Part shown: positions 34,557-42,613 of the stretch, in pieces
How positions within the stretch are numbered: position 1 is the stretch's first letter
Layout of the letters: each line of letters begins with the position of its first letter
Assembly: GCF_017315725.1 (NCBI RefSeq)
Contig: NZ_JAFLRG010000001.1
Coordinates: forward strand, 62,001 to 126,000
From: Trinickia acidisoli
Lineage (GTDB): Bacteria; Pseudomonadota; Gammaproteobacteria; Burkholderiales; Burkholderiaceae
Reading direction: 5' to 3'
Length of the DNA stretch: 64,000 nt
Made by a program: the position numbers and the translations under genes
The notes under the pieces: generated by a model
What the model was told of the DNA's origin: nothing
The model's database searches: none
What the model saw: only the letters and a program-made list of their open reading frames with translations

Positions 34557-35758
34557 CGGAAACGGCCGTTCGACAAGAGAGAGGCACCGAGGGCCGCCGT
34601 GCGGCACGCTCGCCGCGGGCGTCCGGATCGGCCGAACGCGGGCACGGTCCGATGGCGGCGTGTCTGCTCGTGCTGCTGGCCGTCGCGTTCGCGCTCGGCG
34701 TGACCTCGATCGTCGTGCGTGCGACGACCGATGCGACGTTTCCGCTCGAGGACATCGACGCATGGCGCGGCGGCGCGGCGATGCATGCGATCGATCGCGC
34801 GATCGACGTGCCGTATGCCGACGCGGTTCACCGCGCGAGCGCGGCCGTCCGCTACCGCTTGCTGGGCGATTTGGGTTCGCAGGTTCGCGAAGGCTGCCCG
34901 GGTTGGCTGTTCTACGCGGACGGCTTGCGAGCGCCACCGTCGCAGGCGGCGCTCGCACCGGCCCAGGCGATGGATGAGCGGATCGCCACGATGCGGCGCT
35001 ATGCCGATGCATTGCGGCGCGAGGGCATTGCGCTAGTCGTCGTGACCGTGCCCGACAAGGCGCGCGTCGAAACCGAAGCGCTGTGCGGTCTGCGTCAAGA
35101 CCCGCGGATGACGGCGGCCTGGGACACGTGGCGGGGTGCGCTGGCGAACGATCGCGTTGCGCAGGTCGATTTGCTGAGAGCGTTGACCGCCGCGCGCCCG
35201 TCTTTCTATCGCACCGACGTGCATTGGAATGCGCGAGGCGCGCAAGCCGCGGCCGATGCGGTTGCCGCCGCCGTGCTGCCGCTCGTCGGCGGGCGCGGCG
35301 ACGTGCGTTTCACGGTGGAGCACGACGCCGGCGTGCATCCGCGCGTGGGCGACCTGGTGCGGCTTGCCGGGCTCGCGAACGTGCCCGATGGCTGGCGCCC
35401 GCCCGTTGACGTCGAGATGCCCGAGACGATTCGCGCCGAGCCGTCCGGGGGCCTGCTCGACGCCGCGCCGCCTGCACAGGTGCTGCTCGCGGGCAGCTCG
35501 TTCTCCCGGCGCAGCGGCTTCGCCGATCGCTTGGGCCGCGCATTGGGCCGCGAGGTGTGGAACGTGAGCGTCGACGACGGCCGCTTCGATCGAGCGCTCG
35601 CCGCGATCTGGGCCAAGCGCGCGACGTGGCCGAGCACGCTGCGCGTCGTGATCTGGGAGATGTCGGAGGACGCGTTGTCGGAGGATGCGTCATCGGAGCC
35701 GCCGGCGAGCGCATCGCCGCTGACCGTCGTCGGCACGGACGCAAGCCGGCGACACTGA
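34553..35758 (+). CDS. algJ: AlgJ-like SGNH acyltransferase (second copy)
   Basis: The product is 401 residues, and its ATG overlaps the previous stop. A cytoplasmic basic N-terminus and one membrane anchor (MAACLLVLLAVAFALGVTSI) precede a periplasmic domain. That domain has GWLFYADGL, VVTVPDKARVE, FYRTDVHWNARGAQAA (Asp/His, ~219) and LLAGSSFSRRSGF (serine, ~314), the AlgJ pattern. Having both an anchored and a free SGNH protein mirrors AlgJ plus AlgX. The C-terminal ~40 residues are acidic and probably disordered. In dlt operons DltD is the analogous anchored SGNH-like protein. Confidence 0.8.
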   Translation: MTETAVRQERGTEGRRAARSPRASGSAERGHGPMAACLLVLLAVAFALGVTSIVVRATTDATFPLEDIDAWRGGAAMHAIDRAIDVPYADAVHRASAAVRYRLLGDLGSQVREGCPGWLFYADGLRAPPSQAALAPAQAMDERIATMRRYADALRREGIALVVVTVPDKARVETEALCGLRQDPRMTAAWDTWRGALANDRVAQVDLLRALTAARPSFYRTDVHWNARGAQAAADAVAAAVLPLVGGRGDVRFTVEHDAGVHPRVGDLVRLAGLANVPDGWRPPVDVEMPETIRAEPSGGLLDAAPPAQVLLAGSSFSRRSGFADRLGRALGREVWNVSVDDGRFDRALAAIWAKRATWPSTLRVVIWEMSEDALSEDASSEPPASASPLTVVGTDASRRH

Positions 35759-35769
35759 AAGGGATTCCG

Positions 35770-37377
35770 ATGCTGTTCAACTCGTTCGTCTTTTTGACGC
35801 TGTTTCTGCCGATCGCGCTGGCTGTCTACTACGTGGCCGGTGCACGCTCGCCGCGCTTCGCCGCGTTATGGCTTTGCATCGCCTCGCTCGTGTTCTACGG
35901 TGCGTGGGCGCCCGCGTTCGTCGCTCTGCTCGTCGCCTCGATCGGCTTCAACTACGGCATGAGCCGCGCGATCCTCGCCGGCGCGCCCGGCTCGCGTGGC
36001 CGGCGCGTTTGGCTGGCGGCCGCGATCTGCGTCGATGTCGGCGTGCTCGTGCGCTACAAGTATTGGTCGACGATGGCTTGCGCACTCGTGGCCTGGCTCG
36101 GCTTGCCCTTGCACGGCTGGCTCGCGCAAACATCGTCGAGTGTCGTATTGCCGCTCGGCGTGTCTTTTTTCACGTTCACGCAGATCGGCTACTTGCTCGA
36201 TTGCCATGCGAGGATCGTCAAACGTTCGGACGCGCTCGGCTTCGTGCAATTCGTGACCTTCTTTCCGCACCTGATTGCGGGACCGATCCTTCATCACAAG
36301 GAGATGATGACGCAGTTCGCGCAGCCCGAGACCTACCGGCTGCGCGCGCAGAACATCTCGATCGGGGCCAGCGTTTTTGCGATCGGCCTGGCCAAGAAGC
36401 TGCTGCTGGCCGATCCGATCGCCCGCTTTGCCGACGCCGGCTTCGCCGCGCCTGCCGCCTTGGGTGCGTGGGCGTCTTGGGCCGCGGCGCTCGCGTACGC
36501 GCTGCAGCTCTACTTCGATTTTTCCGGGTATTCAGACATGGCCGTCGGCCTAGCCAAAATGTTCGGCGTGCGTTTCCCGTTGAACTTCGACTCGCCGTTC
36601 AAGGCCACGAGCATCATCGACTTCTGGCAGCGCTGGCACATCACGCTCACGCGCTACCTGACCGCCTATCTCTACTACCCGCTGTCGATGCGGATCAACC
36701 GACGGCGTGCCACACGCGGCTTGCCGATCGGGCGCGCCGCGCAACGCTCGGCGTCGGGTTTCGCCGCGACCGTCGCCGTGCCGACGTTCTACACGATGGG
36801 ATTGGCCGGAATCTGGCATGGCGCGGGCTTGCAGTACCTGATCTACGGCCTGCTGCACGCAGCCTATCTGACCGTCAATCACGCTTGGCGCAATTGGCGC
36901 GCATCCGCGCGAGGGGCCGTCGCGCACCCGGGCGCTTTGTCGACGAAGCTGTGGCACGTCGCGAGCGTGCTGATGACGTTCGCCGCGGCGCTCGTGGCCT
37001 TCGTGTTCTTCCGCGCGCACGGCATCGGCGACGCTCTCGCCATGCTCGAAGGGATGGCCGGCGCGCGCGGCTTCGGCGCGAGCGCCTGGCCGCCGCTCGA
37101 CGCGGGCACGGACGCGCTCGCTTGGTTGCGGCTCGCGTTGGGCCGCTCCATGCCGGCGCCGCAATTGGCGCTGCTGCTCGCGATTGCATGGTTCACACCG
37201 AATTCGCACGAATGGATGGGCCGGTTTTCGCCCGCGCTCGAGCGTGCATCGAGCGTCGTGCCGGCACGGCTCGCCTGGTCGCCGTCTTGGCGTTGGACTG
37301 TCGCGGTGGTGCTCGTGCTGCTCGTCTGCGCCGCGCAGTTGCACGGCGAAGTGCGCTTCCTCTATTTCCAGTTTTGA
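35770..37377 (+). CDS. algI: MBOAT membrane acyltransferase (AlgI/DltB type)
   Basis: The 535-residue protein has about a dozen membrane helices. MLFNSFVFLTLFLPIALAVY is the classical AlgI N-terminus. LYFDFSGYSDMAVGLAKMFG and DFWQRWHITLTRYL are core MBOAT motifs, and MGLAGIWHGAGLQYLIYG (~347) carries the catalytic histidine. MBOAT proteins of this group (AlgI, PatA, DltB) move an acyl group from a cytoplasmic donor across the membrane. Donors are acetyl-CoA for AlgI and D-Ala-DltC for DltB. Because a carrier protein and DltA-like ligase follow, a DltB-like donor is likely here, although overall sequence style is AlgI. Confidence 0.88.
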   Translation: MLFNSFVFLTLFLPIALAVYYVAGARSPRFAALWLCIASLVFYGAWAPAFVALLVASIGFNYGMSRAILAGAPGSRGRRVWLAAAICVDVGVLVRYKYWSTMACALVAWLGLPLHGWLAQTSSSVVLPLGVSFFTFTQIGYLLDCHARIVKRSDALGFVQFVTFFPHLIAGPILHHKEMMTQFAQPETYRLRAQNISIGASVFAIGLAKKLLLADPIARFADAGFAAPAALGAWASWAAALAYALQLYFDFSGYSDMAVGLAKMFGVRFPLNFDSPFKATSIIDFWQRWHITLTRYLTAYLYYPLSMRINRRRATRGLPIGRAAQRSASGFAATVAVPTFYTMGLAGIWHGAGLQYLIYGLLHAAYLTVNHAWRNWRASARGAVAHPGALSTKLWHVASVLMTFAAALVAFVFFRAHGIGDALAMLEGMAGARGFGASAWPPLDAGTDALAWLRLALGRSMPAPQLALLLAIAWFTPNSHEWMGRFSPALERASSVVPARLAWSPSWRWTVAVVLVLLVCAAQLHGEVRFLYFQF

Positions 37378-37400
37378 TCGTTCTGTCCAAGGAGATCTCG

Positions 37401-37673
37401 ATGACGTCAGCCCAAGACAAGTCAACCCAAGCCGAGCTGCTCGAACAAACCCGGGTGCTCGTGGAATCGGTCGTGATGCGGCGCATCGACGCCGATACCG
37501 CGCTGATCGAGTCGGGCCTCGTCGATTCAGTCCTCGCCGTGGAGATCGCGTTGCGCGTCGAGGTGGTGTTCGGCGCGCGGCTTCCGCCCACGGAGATCGC
37601 CGAGCATCTGGCCAGCGTGGCGACGCTGGCCGGCTTCATCGCCGACAACGCGCCGAATCCCTCAAGTCGATAG
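37401..37673 (+). CDS. dltC: Acyl/D-alanyl carrier protein (DltC-like)
   Basis: The product is 90 residues. The four-helix carrier fold is indicated by ADTALIESGLVDSVLAVEIA, in which Ser43 of the LVDSV motif is the expected 4'-phosphopantetheine site. DltC proteins share the 'ESGLLDS' context. An AAGGAGATCTCG ribosome binding site precedes the ATG. It is flanked by the MBOAT gene (23 bases upstream) and the ligase gene (9 bases downstream). It should carry the residue activated by the ligase to the MBOAT enzyme. Confidence 0.85.
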   Translation: MTSAQDKSTQAELLEQTRVLVESVVMRRIDADTALIESGLVDSVLAVEIALRVEVVFGARLPPTEIAEHLASVATLAGFIADNAPNPSSR

Positions 37674-37682
37674 GTGGCCGCG

Positions 37683-39194
37683 ATGCGCTTCGATCTAGCC
37701 GAAAGCCGTTTTGTCGAAACCGATTTGCGCGCCGATGCGCCGGCCGTCATCGCGGCCGACGCCACGCTGAGTTGGCGTGAACTGGCCGCCGCCGCAACCG
37801 TCTGGCGTGACGCGGCGCTGGCCGAGGGCTTCGGGCGCGATGTGCCCGTGATCGTGCGCGGACACAAGGAAGCCGCCTTCTTCGTGGCGATGGCCGGTGC
37901 GCTGTTGCTGGGCGCGCCGTTCGTGCCCGTCGATTCCGTCTATCCCGACGAACGCATGCGCCGCATTGCGCGCACGCTGGATGCATCGGTCTACTTCGAT
38001 GCGCGCCGAGGGCGCTTCGAGCGATTGAACGGTGTCGCACACGCGGTGCGGATTCAAGGGCGAGTCGAGACGCGTGCGCCTGCGTTGCGCGAAACGAACG
38101 TGGCGTACGTGCAGTTCACGTCTGGGACGACCGGCGATCCGAAGGGCGTGCAGATCGGGCGCGAGAGCGTCGCGTCGTTGGCGCAATGGATGGAAGAGGA
38201 CTTCGCGCTGGGCCCGGCGCCCGTGTTTCTCAATCAAGCCCCGTTCAGCTTCGACCTGTCGATGTACGAAGTATTCGGTACGTTGGCGCTCGGCGGCACG
38301 ATCGTGATGATGTCGCGCGCGGCGTGTCTGCCGGGCGCGGCCTTCGTCGAGGCGCTGGCGCGCGCACGGGTGAGCACGTGGGTGTCGACGCCTTCGTTCG
38401 CGCAACAGCAGTTGCTCGATCCGCGCTTCGCGCAGGCAGCGCTGCCCTCGCTGGACACATTTTTGTTTTGCGGCGAGACGCTGCCGGTTTCGCTCGCGCG
38501 ACGCTTGCGCGAACGCTTCCCCAAGGCGCGAATCATCAACACGTACGGCCCCACCGAGGCGACGGTCGCGGCGACCTGGATCGTTGTCGACGATGCCGTG
38601 CTCGACGCGCATCCGGAGCGCTTGCCGATCGGATTTGCCCGGCGCGGCGGAAGCGTGTTCGTCGAGCAGGGCGAGCTTTGCATCGCCGGGCCCTACGTGA
38701 TGCGCGGCTATCTGAACCGAGCCGACCTCAATGTGACGCGGATGTTTTCGCGCGATGGCGCGCGCGCCTTCCGCACGGGCGATCTTGGCCACGTCGCCGC
38801 CGGCGGCCTGCTGTTTTGCCACGGCCGCATGGACGACCAAGTGAAGCTGAACGGTTACCGCATCGAACTCGCGGAAATCGACGCCGCGCTCGCCGCGATG
38901 CCGGGCGGGGCCCACGCGGCCGCCGTGCCGCTGCGGCGACCGGACGGGTCCGTGGCGCGTATCGTTGCATTCGTCGAAACGGGCGCCAACGACGCGCAGG
39001 GGGCGCGGCTCGCGTTGCCCACGGATTGGCGGGCCCGGCTCGGCGAGCGCTTGCCGCCGTACATGATTCCCTCGGAGCTGATCGCGTGCCGCATGCTGCC
39101 GCTGACGATCAACGCGAAAATCGACCGAGCGCGTCTCGCCGACGACTATCGTCACGCGATGTTCGAATCGGTGACGGATGGCCATGGGCGCTAG
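37683..39194 (+). CDS. dltA: DltA-like D-alanine:carrier protein ligase
   Basis: The product is 503 residues from the ATG at 37683, which has AGGTGG at the right distance; the GTG at 37674 lies in that site. It is an adenylate-forming enzyme with FTSGTTGDPKGV (P-loop, ~145-156), NTYGPTEATVA (~286-296), RTGDLGH and a catalytic lysine in INAKIDRARL. The match to DltA goes well beyond these motifs: FLNQAPFSFDLSMYEVFG, WVSTPSFAQQQLLDPRFAQ and DTFLFCGETLPVS. The cysteine of FCGE (~263) corresponds to the one linked to D-Ala selectivity in DltA. D-alanine is therefore the most likely substrate, though a different small amino acid cannot be excluded. Confidence 0.85.
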   Translation: MRFDLAESRFVETDLRADAPAVIAADATLSWRELAAAATVWRDAALAEGFGRDVPVIVRGHKEAAFFVAMAGALLLGAPFVPVDSVYPDERMRRIARTLDASVYFDARRGRFERLNGVAHAVRIQGRVETRAPALRETNVAYVQFTSGTTGDPKGVQIGRESVASLAQWMEEDFALGPAPVFLNQAPFSFDLSMYEVFGTLALGGTIVMMSRAACLPGAAFVEALARARVSTWVSTPSFAQQQLLDPRFAQAALPSLDTFLFCGETLPVSLARRLRERFPKARIINTYGPTEATVAATWIVVDDAVLDAHPERLPIGFARRGGSVFVEQGELCIAGPYVMRGYLNRADLNVTRMFSRDGARAFRTGDLGHVAAGGLLFCHGRMDDQVKLNGYRIELAEIDAALAAMPGGAHAAAVPLRRPDGSVARIVAFVETGANDAQGARLALPTDWRARLGERLPPYMIPSELIACRMLPLTINAKIDRARLADDYRHAMFESVTDGHGR

Positions 39195-40110
39195 CGATCG
39201 TAGTGGTAGGGCGGCCCCATGCAACGGCCGATTCGCGAATGCTTGCCGGCGCGGCGCTGCCGTTGCGCTGTGCGCGATCGTCGCACTCGGCGCGGAAGCG
39301 GTCGACGCCGCGTCGCCTGCGCTCACGCAGCCGGTAGCTGCGCAGCCGATGCTTGCGCAAGGCATCGTCTGGCAGCCTGATGCGGGGCATGCGAACCCAC
39401 GCGGCGATTGGGATGCGCTCGGTGTCAGCGATTTGCTCGTGCAATGGACGGCCGTGGACGACGAAGCGCTCGTGCCCGTCGCGGGGTTGCAGATCGCGTC
39501 TCGCTTGCCCGATTGGAAGCGTATCGGCAGGGAGCCGTGGGCGCGTGAAGTGATCGTCGGCTTGGCGGGACGCTTTAACGAATCGCAGGCGCGCGCGCAT
39601 ACGTCACGTCTCGCGGCGCAGTCGCTCGCGCTGGCTTCGGCGCGCTGGCCATTGCACGTGGCCGGCTGGTATTTTCCGGTCGAGGTCGATCCGACTTGGA
39701 AGAACGCGCGCGCGCTCGCGCCGTTGCTCGAGCAGTTGCCGAAGCCGCTTTGGATCAGCGTCTACGACAATTCGAACATCGGCGGGGCCGCGCTTGCGGC
39801 GTGGCTGGACGGCTGGCTGCCGCGCGACGTCGGCGTGTTCTTCCAAGACGGCTGCGGCGGCTACGTGCGCGATCCGGCCGTGGCGCGCGCGTATGCCGAC
39901 GCGCTAGCCGAGCGCTTGGGCCGTGCGCGCGTGCGAATCATCGCCGAAGCGTTTCGGGCGTTGCCGAATGGGGGCTTTCGCGCGGCCGACGCGGCGGAGC
40001 TGACGCCGCAACTCGAAGCCTATCGCGGGTATCGCGTGTATCTCTTCGACGGGCCGCATTACGTGTCGCCCGCGCTCGTGCGTCAGGTGGTGGAGCGAGC
40101 GGGCGGGTAG
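39178..40110 (+). CDS. Secreted putative glycosidase (DUF4434-like)
   Basis: The product is 310 residues with an N-terminal signal region (RRGAAVALCAIVALGAEAVD) and overlaps the ligase gene by 17 bases; the ATG at 39184 is equally possible. The mature part has the repeated strand-loop pattern of a TIM-barrel glycosidase: GIVWQPDAGHANPRGDWDAL, LVQWTAVDDEALV, VAGWYFPVEVDPTWKN, LWISVYDNSNIGGAALAAWL and VFFQDGCGGYVRDP. This resembles DUF4434-type proteins. As the last gene of the operon it may trim or release the glycan, like the hydrolases in cellulose, Pel and alginate operons. The catalytic residues cannot be assigned with confidence. Confidence 0.55.
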   Translation: MAMGASDRSGRAAPCNGRFANACRRGAAVALCAIVALGAEAVDAASPALTQPVAAQPMLAQGIVWQPDAGHANPRGDWDALGVSDLLVQWTAVDDEALVPVAGLQIASRLPDWKRIGREPWAREVIVGLAGRFNESQARAHTSRLAAQSLALASARWPLHVAGWYFPVEVDPTWKNARALAPLLEQLPKPLWISVYDNSNIGGAALAAWLDGWLPRDVGVFFQDGCGGYVRDPAVARAYADALAERLGRARVRIIAEAFRALPNGGFRAADAAELTPQLEAYRGYRVYLFDGPHYVSPALVRQVVERAGG

Positions 40111-40174
40111 AGCTGACGGGGGTGCCGCGTTGGTGAGGAGGCTAGGGGGTACACGCGGAACGCTCGACGAGGTA

Positions 40175-40597
40175 TTACGCGGGTGTTATCGAGAGTTCCA
40201 AGTGCATCCCTAGTGCTGAGAGTGCCGTTGCGATTGTGTCGATCTTGGTGGTATGACGCAGGTCGATGACGCGATTGATTTCTTGGCGGCGCGTATGCAG
40301 TCGCCTTGCGAGTTCCGCGGCACTGACCTTCTGCGCCAGCATCGCATTGAGTAGCAGCACCTTCGCGGCCACGCTGGCGGGCAAGTCGATCACCACGTCG
40401 CCGCGCTTGGGGGGCGATGGCATAGGCACGACACGCTTGTCCTCAAAATAGAAATCCATCGCAGTGGCGAGTGCATCGCGCGCCATATCGATGGCTTCTT
40501 CGCGCGTCGCACCGCAGGTCAGCGCTTCCGGAATATCGCGGAACTTGACGGCGAAGCCGGTTCCGTCGGGTATTAGGCGGGCAGGGTATCTAAACAT
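40175..40597 (-). CDS. hicB: HicB-type antitoxin
   Basis: The 140-residue protein opens with the degraded RNase-H-like fold of HicB (YPARLIPDGTGFAVKFRDIP, then EALTCGATREEAIDMARDAL). It ends with a Xre-like helix-turn-helix (SAAELARRLHTRRQEINRVI). It should neutralise HicA and repress the operon. It is the downstream gene of an apparently intact hicAB pair, 48 bases after hicA. Confidence 0.88.
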   Translation of the reverse strand: MFRYPARLIPDGTGFAVKFRDIPEALTCGATREEAIDMARDALATAMDFYFEDKRVVPMPSPPKRGDVVIDLPASVAAKVLLLNAMLAQKVSAAELARRLHTRRQEINRVIDLRHTTKIDTIATALSALGMHLELSITPA

Positions 40598-40645
40598 CGT
40601 CGTTTCCTTTCGTTTCTATGCAGTCAAGGCATCGGCTCATGCAGC

Positions 40646-40831
40646 TTACGATGTTCGTTCAATTGCAAGTTGTTTGATGATCAGGCGCCGAAGGTTTTCG
40701 CCAAGCTCGGCGCCTGCGTGCCTGGGCATGACCGACTGGCGCCCGTTTAGATAGATCTTCGTATGCCTCGAGCCTTCGATAAACGTCGCTCCTTGTCTAA
40801 CGAGCCATCTCTTGAATTCGCTTTGCTTCAC
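40646..40831 (-). CDS. hicA: HicA-type mRNA interferase toxin
   Basis: The product is 61 residues from a GTG: VKQSEFKRWLVRQGATFIEG, then SRHTKIYLNGRQSVMPRHAG and LGENLRRLIIKQL. The dsRBD-like fold and the histidine in GSRHTKI are as expected for HicA, which cleaves mRNA. The GTG is chosen because the family begins with 'KQSEFKRWL' and the longer frame upstream does not look like protein. It is paired with hicB. Confidence 0.85.
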   Translation of the reverse strand: MKQSEFKRWLVRQGATFIEGSRHTKIYLNGRQSVMPRHAGAELGENLRRLIIKQLAIERTS

Positions 40832-41168
40832 TGGTCGTCCGTATTGTAAACAAAAATGATTGCAGTGCAAAAGGACCGTGAACAGACCTGTGGGCAGGCC
40901 GCCGTGTCTTCTTGTTGTTGCGGCATGAAATTCGATCGGACGCAACGGCAGGAGGGTTTGTCCTGCTTGCCCATTTGCAGGCGGATCACGGAGAAATCGG
41001 CGGTAGTGCTGCCGACGGCGGACGCACTATGTATGAAAGGCGCTCGCTCGTATCGGATAGCGCACGAAATCGGACGGAAAATCGACAGGAAGAACGCGAT
41101 CGCCCACGCAAGTCGTCAAGAGAGAAGATCGCATCGGCGCTTGGTATCGCCGAGGCCCAACTCGGGTT
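40832..41168. other. Intergenic stretch without a supported gene
   Basis: Short open frames run through this region on the + strand, for example one ending EKIASALGIAEAQLGF at ~41172 that slightly resembles the end of a small helix-turn-helix protein. None has a good start or full domain. It may contain a relic regulator and the hicAB promoter. I see nothing firmer. Confidence 0.4.
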
Positions 41169-41852
41169 CTAGCGCTTGAATCGCGCGGCCGGTCCGGCCG
41201 GGGCCTCAAACGCCTCGTCCAAATACATCTTCACGATGCGCTCCAACTCATCGATCGCTGCCGCGCGATGCGTCAACGATGCTTCGCCGTGGATCGCCAC
41301 GGCCGCTTTCATGAGTTGTTGGATGACGGCCGCGCGCACCTGTGCTTCGGCCGCTTTCATGCTCGGTACCTTCGCGCGCAGCACGGCCGCGATCTCGCGA
41401 CGAAGACGCTCCCGCACGCCTGCCGAGCTCGGCACGGAACGTCCATGCGCTTCGATGAGTTGGGCGAACGCCGGATGCGCCGCGCGAAACGCGATCAACG
41501 CATGCGCAAGACGGTGCGCAAGCGCGGCGGCGTCGAGCGTAGAGGCAGCTTCGCGCAAGCGCTCGAAGTCACCGATCAGCGCCGTCAAATGCGCCTCGAG
41601 TACCGCGTGGGCAAGCACGTCCTTCGTCGGAAAGAATTGATAGAGCGAGCCGATCGATGCACCCGCACGCGCTGCGATCGCCGTCATAGTCGCCGCATCG
41701 AAACCCTTCTCGGCAAATTCCACGCCGGCCGCGTCCAACAGCGCGGCCACGCGCGCGCGCCCGCGCTCGCGCTGCGGGCGCTTCGCGTCGACTCGCGCGT
41801 CGGGTTGCGTGTCCTCGCTCGCGCGGCTTGCATTTTGTGAGGCCATCCTCAT
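41169..41852 (-). CDS. TetR-family transcriptional repressor
   Basis: The product is 227 residues, with possible starts at 41852 or 41846. The N-terminal helix-turn-helix is classical: RVAALLDAAGVEFAEKGFDA, then MTAIAARAGASIGSLYQFFP and KDVLAHAVLEAHL. The ligand domain is Ala-rich, with a C-terminal domain resembling TetR_C groups that respond to aromatic or organic compounds. The gene is divergent from a YecD-like hydrolase gene. Tandem operator-like repeats cover the start region, so it most probably represses itself and perhaps the hydrolase. Confidence 0.88.
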   Translation of the reverse strand: MRMASQNASRASEDTQPDARVDAKRPQRERGRARVAALLDAAGVEFAEKGFDAATMTAIAARAGASIGSLYQFFPTKDVLAHAVLEAHLTALIGDFERLREAASTLDAAALAHRLAHALIAFRAAHPAFAQLIEAHGRSVPSSAGVRERLRREIAAVLRAKVPSMKAAEAQVRAAVIQQLMKAAVAIHGEASLTHRAAAIDELERIVKMYLDEAFEAPAGPAARFKR

Positions 41853-41879
41853 ATACTCCGTTTTGTGAGGGTATCCTCG
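41838..41879. promoter_or_regulatory. Tandem palindromic operators of the TetR repressor
   Basis: Two 14-base imperfect palindromes, TGAGGCCATCCTCA (41838-41851) and TGAGGGTATCCTCG (41866-41879), lie exactly 28 bases apart, each preceded by TTTTG. The first overlaps the repressor start codons. This arrangement is what a TetR-family dimer pair would bind for autorepression. Confidence 0.6.
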
Positions 41880-42034
41880 TTATTAGATTCGCTCATTAGA
41901 ACCGTTTTGCAGGCCGTGCTCAACCGCCGGTCCACTATGGGCACCTTCAAGTCGACGCGACTTGAATCAATACTTCAATCAACCCGACTCGACTTGATCA
42001 CAAAGTCGCCTCGACTGGACACAAGGCATCCATC

Positions 42035-42613
42035 ATGGACTCTATCGATCCACATACCACCGCACTCGTCCTCATTGATTTGCAGGAAGGTATCTTGCCG
42101 TATGCCAAGGGGCCGCGCACGAGCGCAGCGGTGCTCGAAGCGAGCGTGCGGCTCGCCAAGCGCTTTCGCGAAACGGGAGCGCCGGTCGTGCTGGTGCGCG
42201 TTGGCCCAAGTCCCGATTTCGGCGATGCACTGCGGCAAAGCGTCGACCAGCCGTCGCCCGTACCGGCGGGCGGCTTGCCCGCGAACTGGTGGACGTTCCC
42301 GGCCGAACTCGAAGCGAGCGAACGCGACATTCTGATCACGAAGCGGCAATGGAACGCGTTCTATGGCACCGAGCTCGATCTGCAATTGCGCCGCCGCGGC
42401 ATTCGGACGATCGTGCTCGCCGGCATCTCGACGAACATCGGCGTGGAGTCGACGGCGCGTGCCGCGTTCGAGCGCAACTACTCGCTCGTGCTCGTCGAAG
42501 ACGCCATGAGCTGCGCCGCCACCGAGCAACACGAAGCGTCGGTGCGCTACATCTTCCCGCGGCTCGGCCATGTGCGAAAGACCGACGACGTGCTGGCGGC
42601 CATGACCGTTTGA
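42035..42613 (+). CDS. Isochorismatase-like hydrolase (YecD type)
   Basis: The 192-residue protein has the cysteine-hydrolase fold. TTALVLIDLQEGILPYAKGP carries the Asp, and DILITKRQWNAFYGTELDLQ carries the Lys. At the site of the nucleophilic cysteine the sequence reads LAGISTNIGVESTARAAFE, so Cys is replaced by Gly, exactly as in E. coli YecD. Members without the cysteine cannot use the nicotinamidase-type mechanism, and their function is unsettled. The gene is divergent from the TetR repressor and may be its target, but ~150 bases and a run of TCGACTTGA-like short repeats lie between. Confidence 0.8.
   Translation: MDSIDPHTTALVLIDLQEGILPYAKGPRTSAAVLEASVRLAKRFRETGAPVVLVRVGPSPDFGDALRQSVDQPSPVPAGGLPANWWTFPAELEASERDILITKRQWNAFYGTELDLQLRRRGIRTIVLAGISTNIGVESTARAAFERNYSLVLVEDAMSCAATEQHEASVRYIFPRLGHVRKTDDVLAAMTV

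Noticed and set aside
37401..39194. DltC/DltA-like pair considered as a fragment of a nonribosomal peptide synthetase
   Set aside because: The carrier is free-standing, the ligase matches DltA specifically, there is no condensation domain, and both follow an MBOAT gene in one operon.
37695..39365. 556-codon open frame opposite the DltA-like gene
   Set aside because: The coding strand has a complete DltA-like enzyme with all motifs; the antisense frame has none.
40912..41172. Possible small Ner/Nlp-like regulator
   Set aside because: Only the last ~15 codons are suggestive, and no start codon with ribosome site or complete helix-turn-helix is found.
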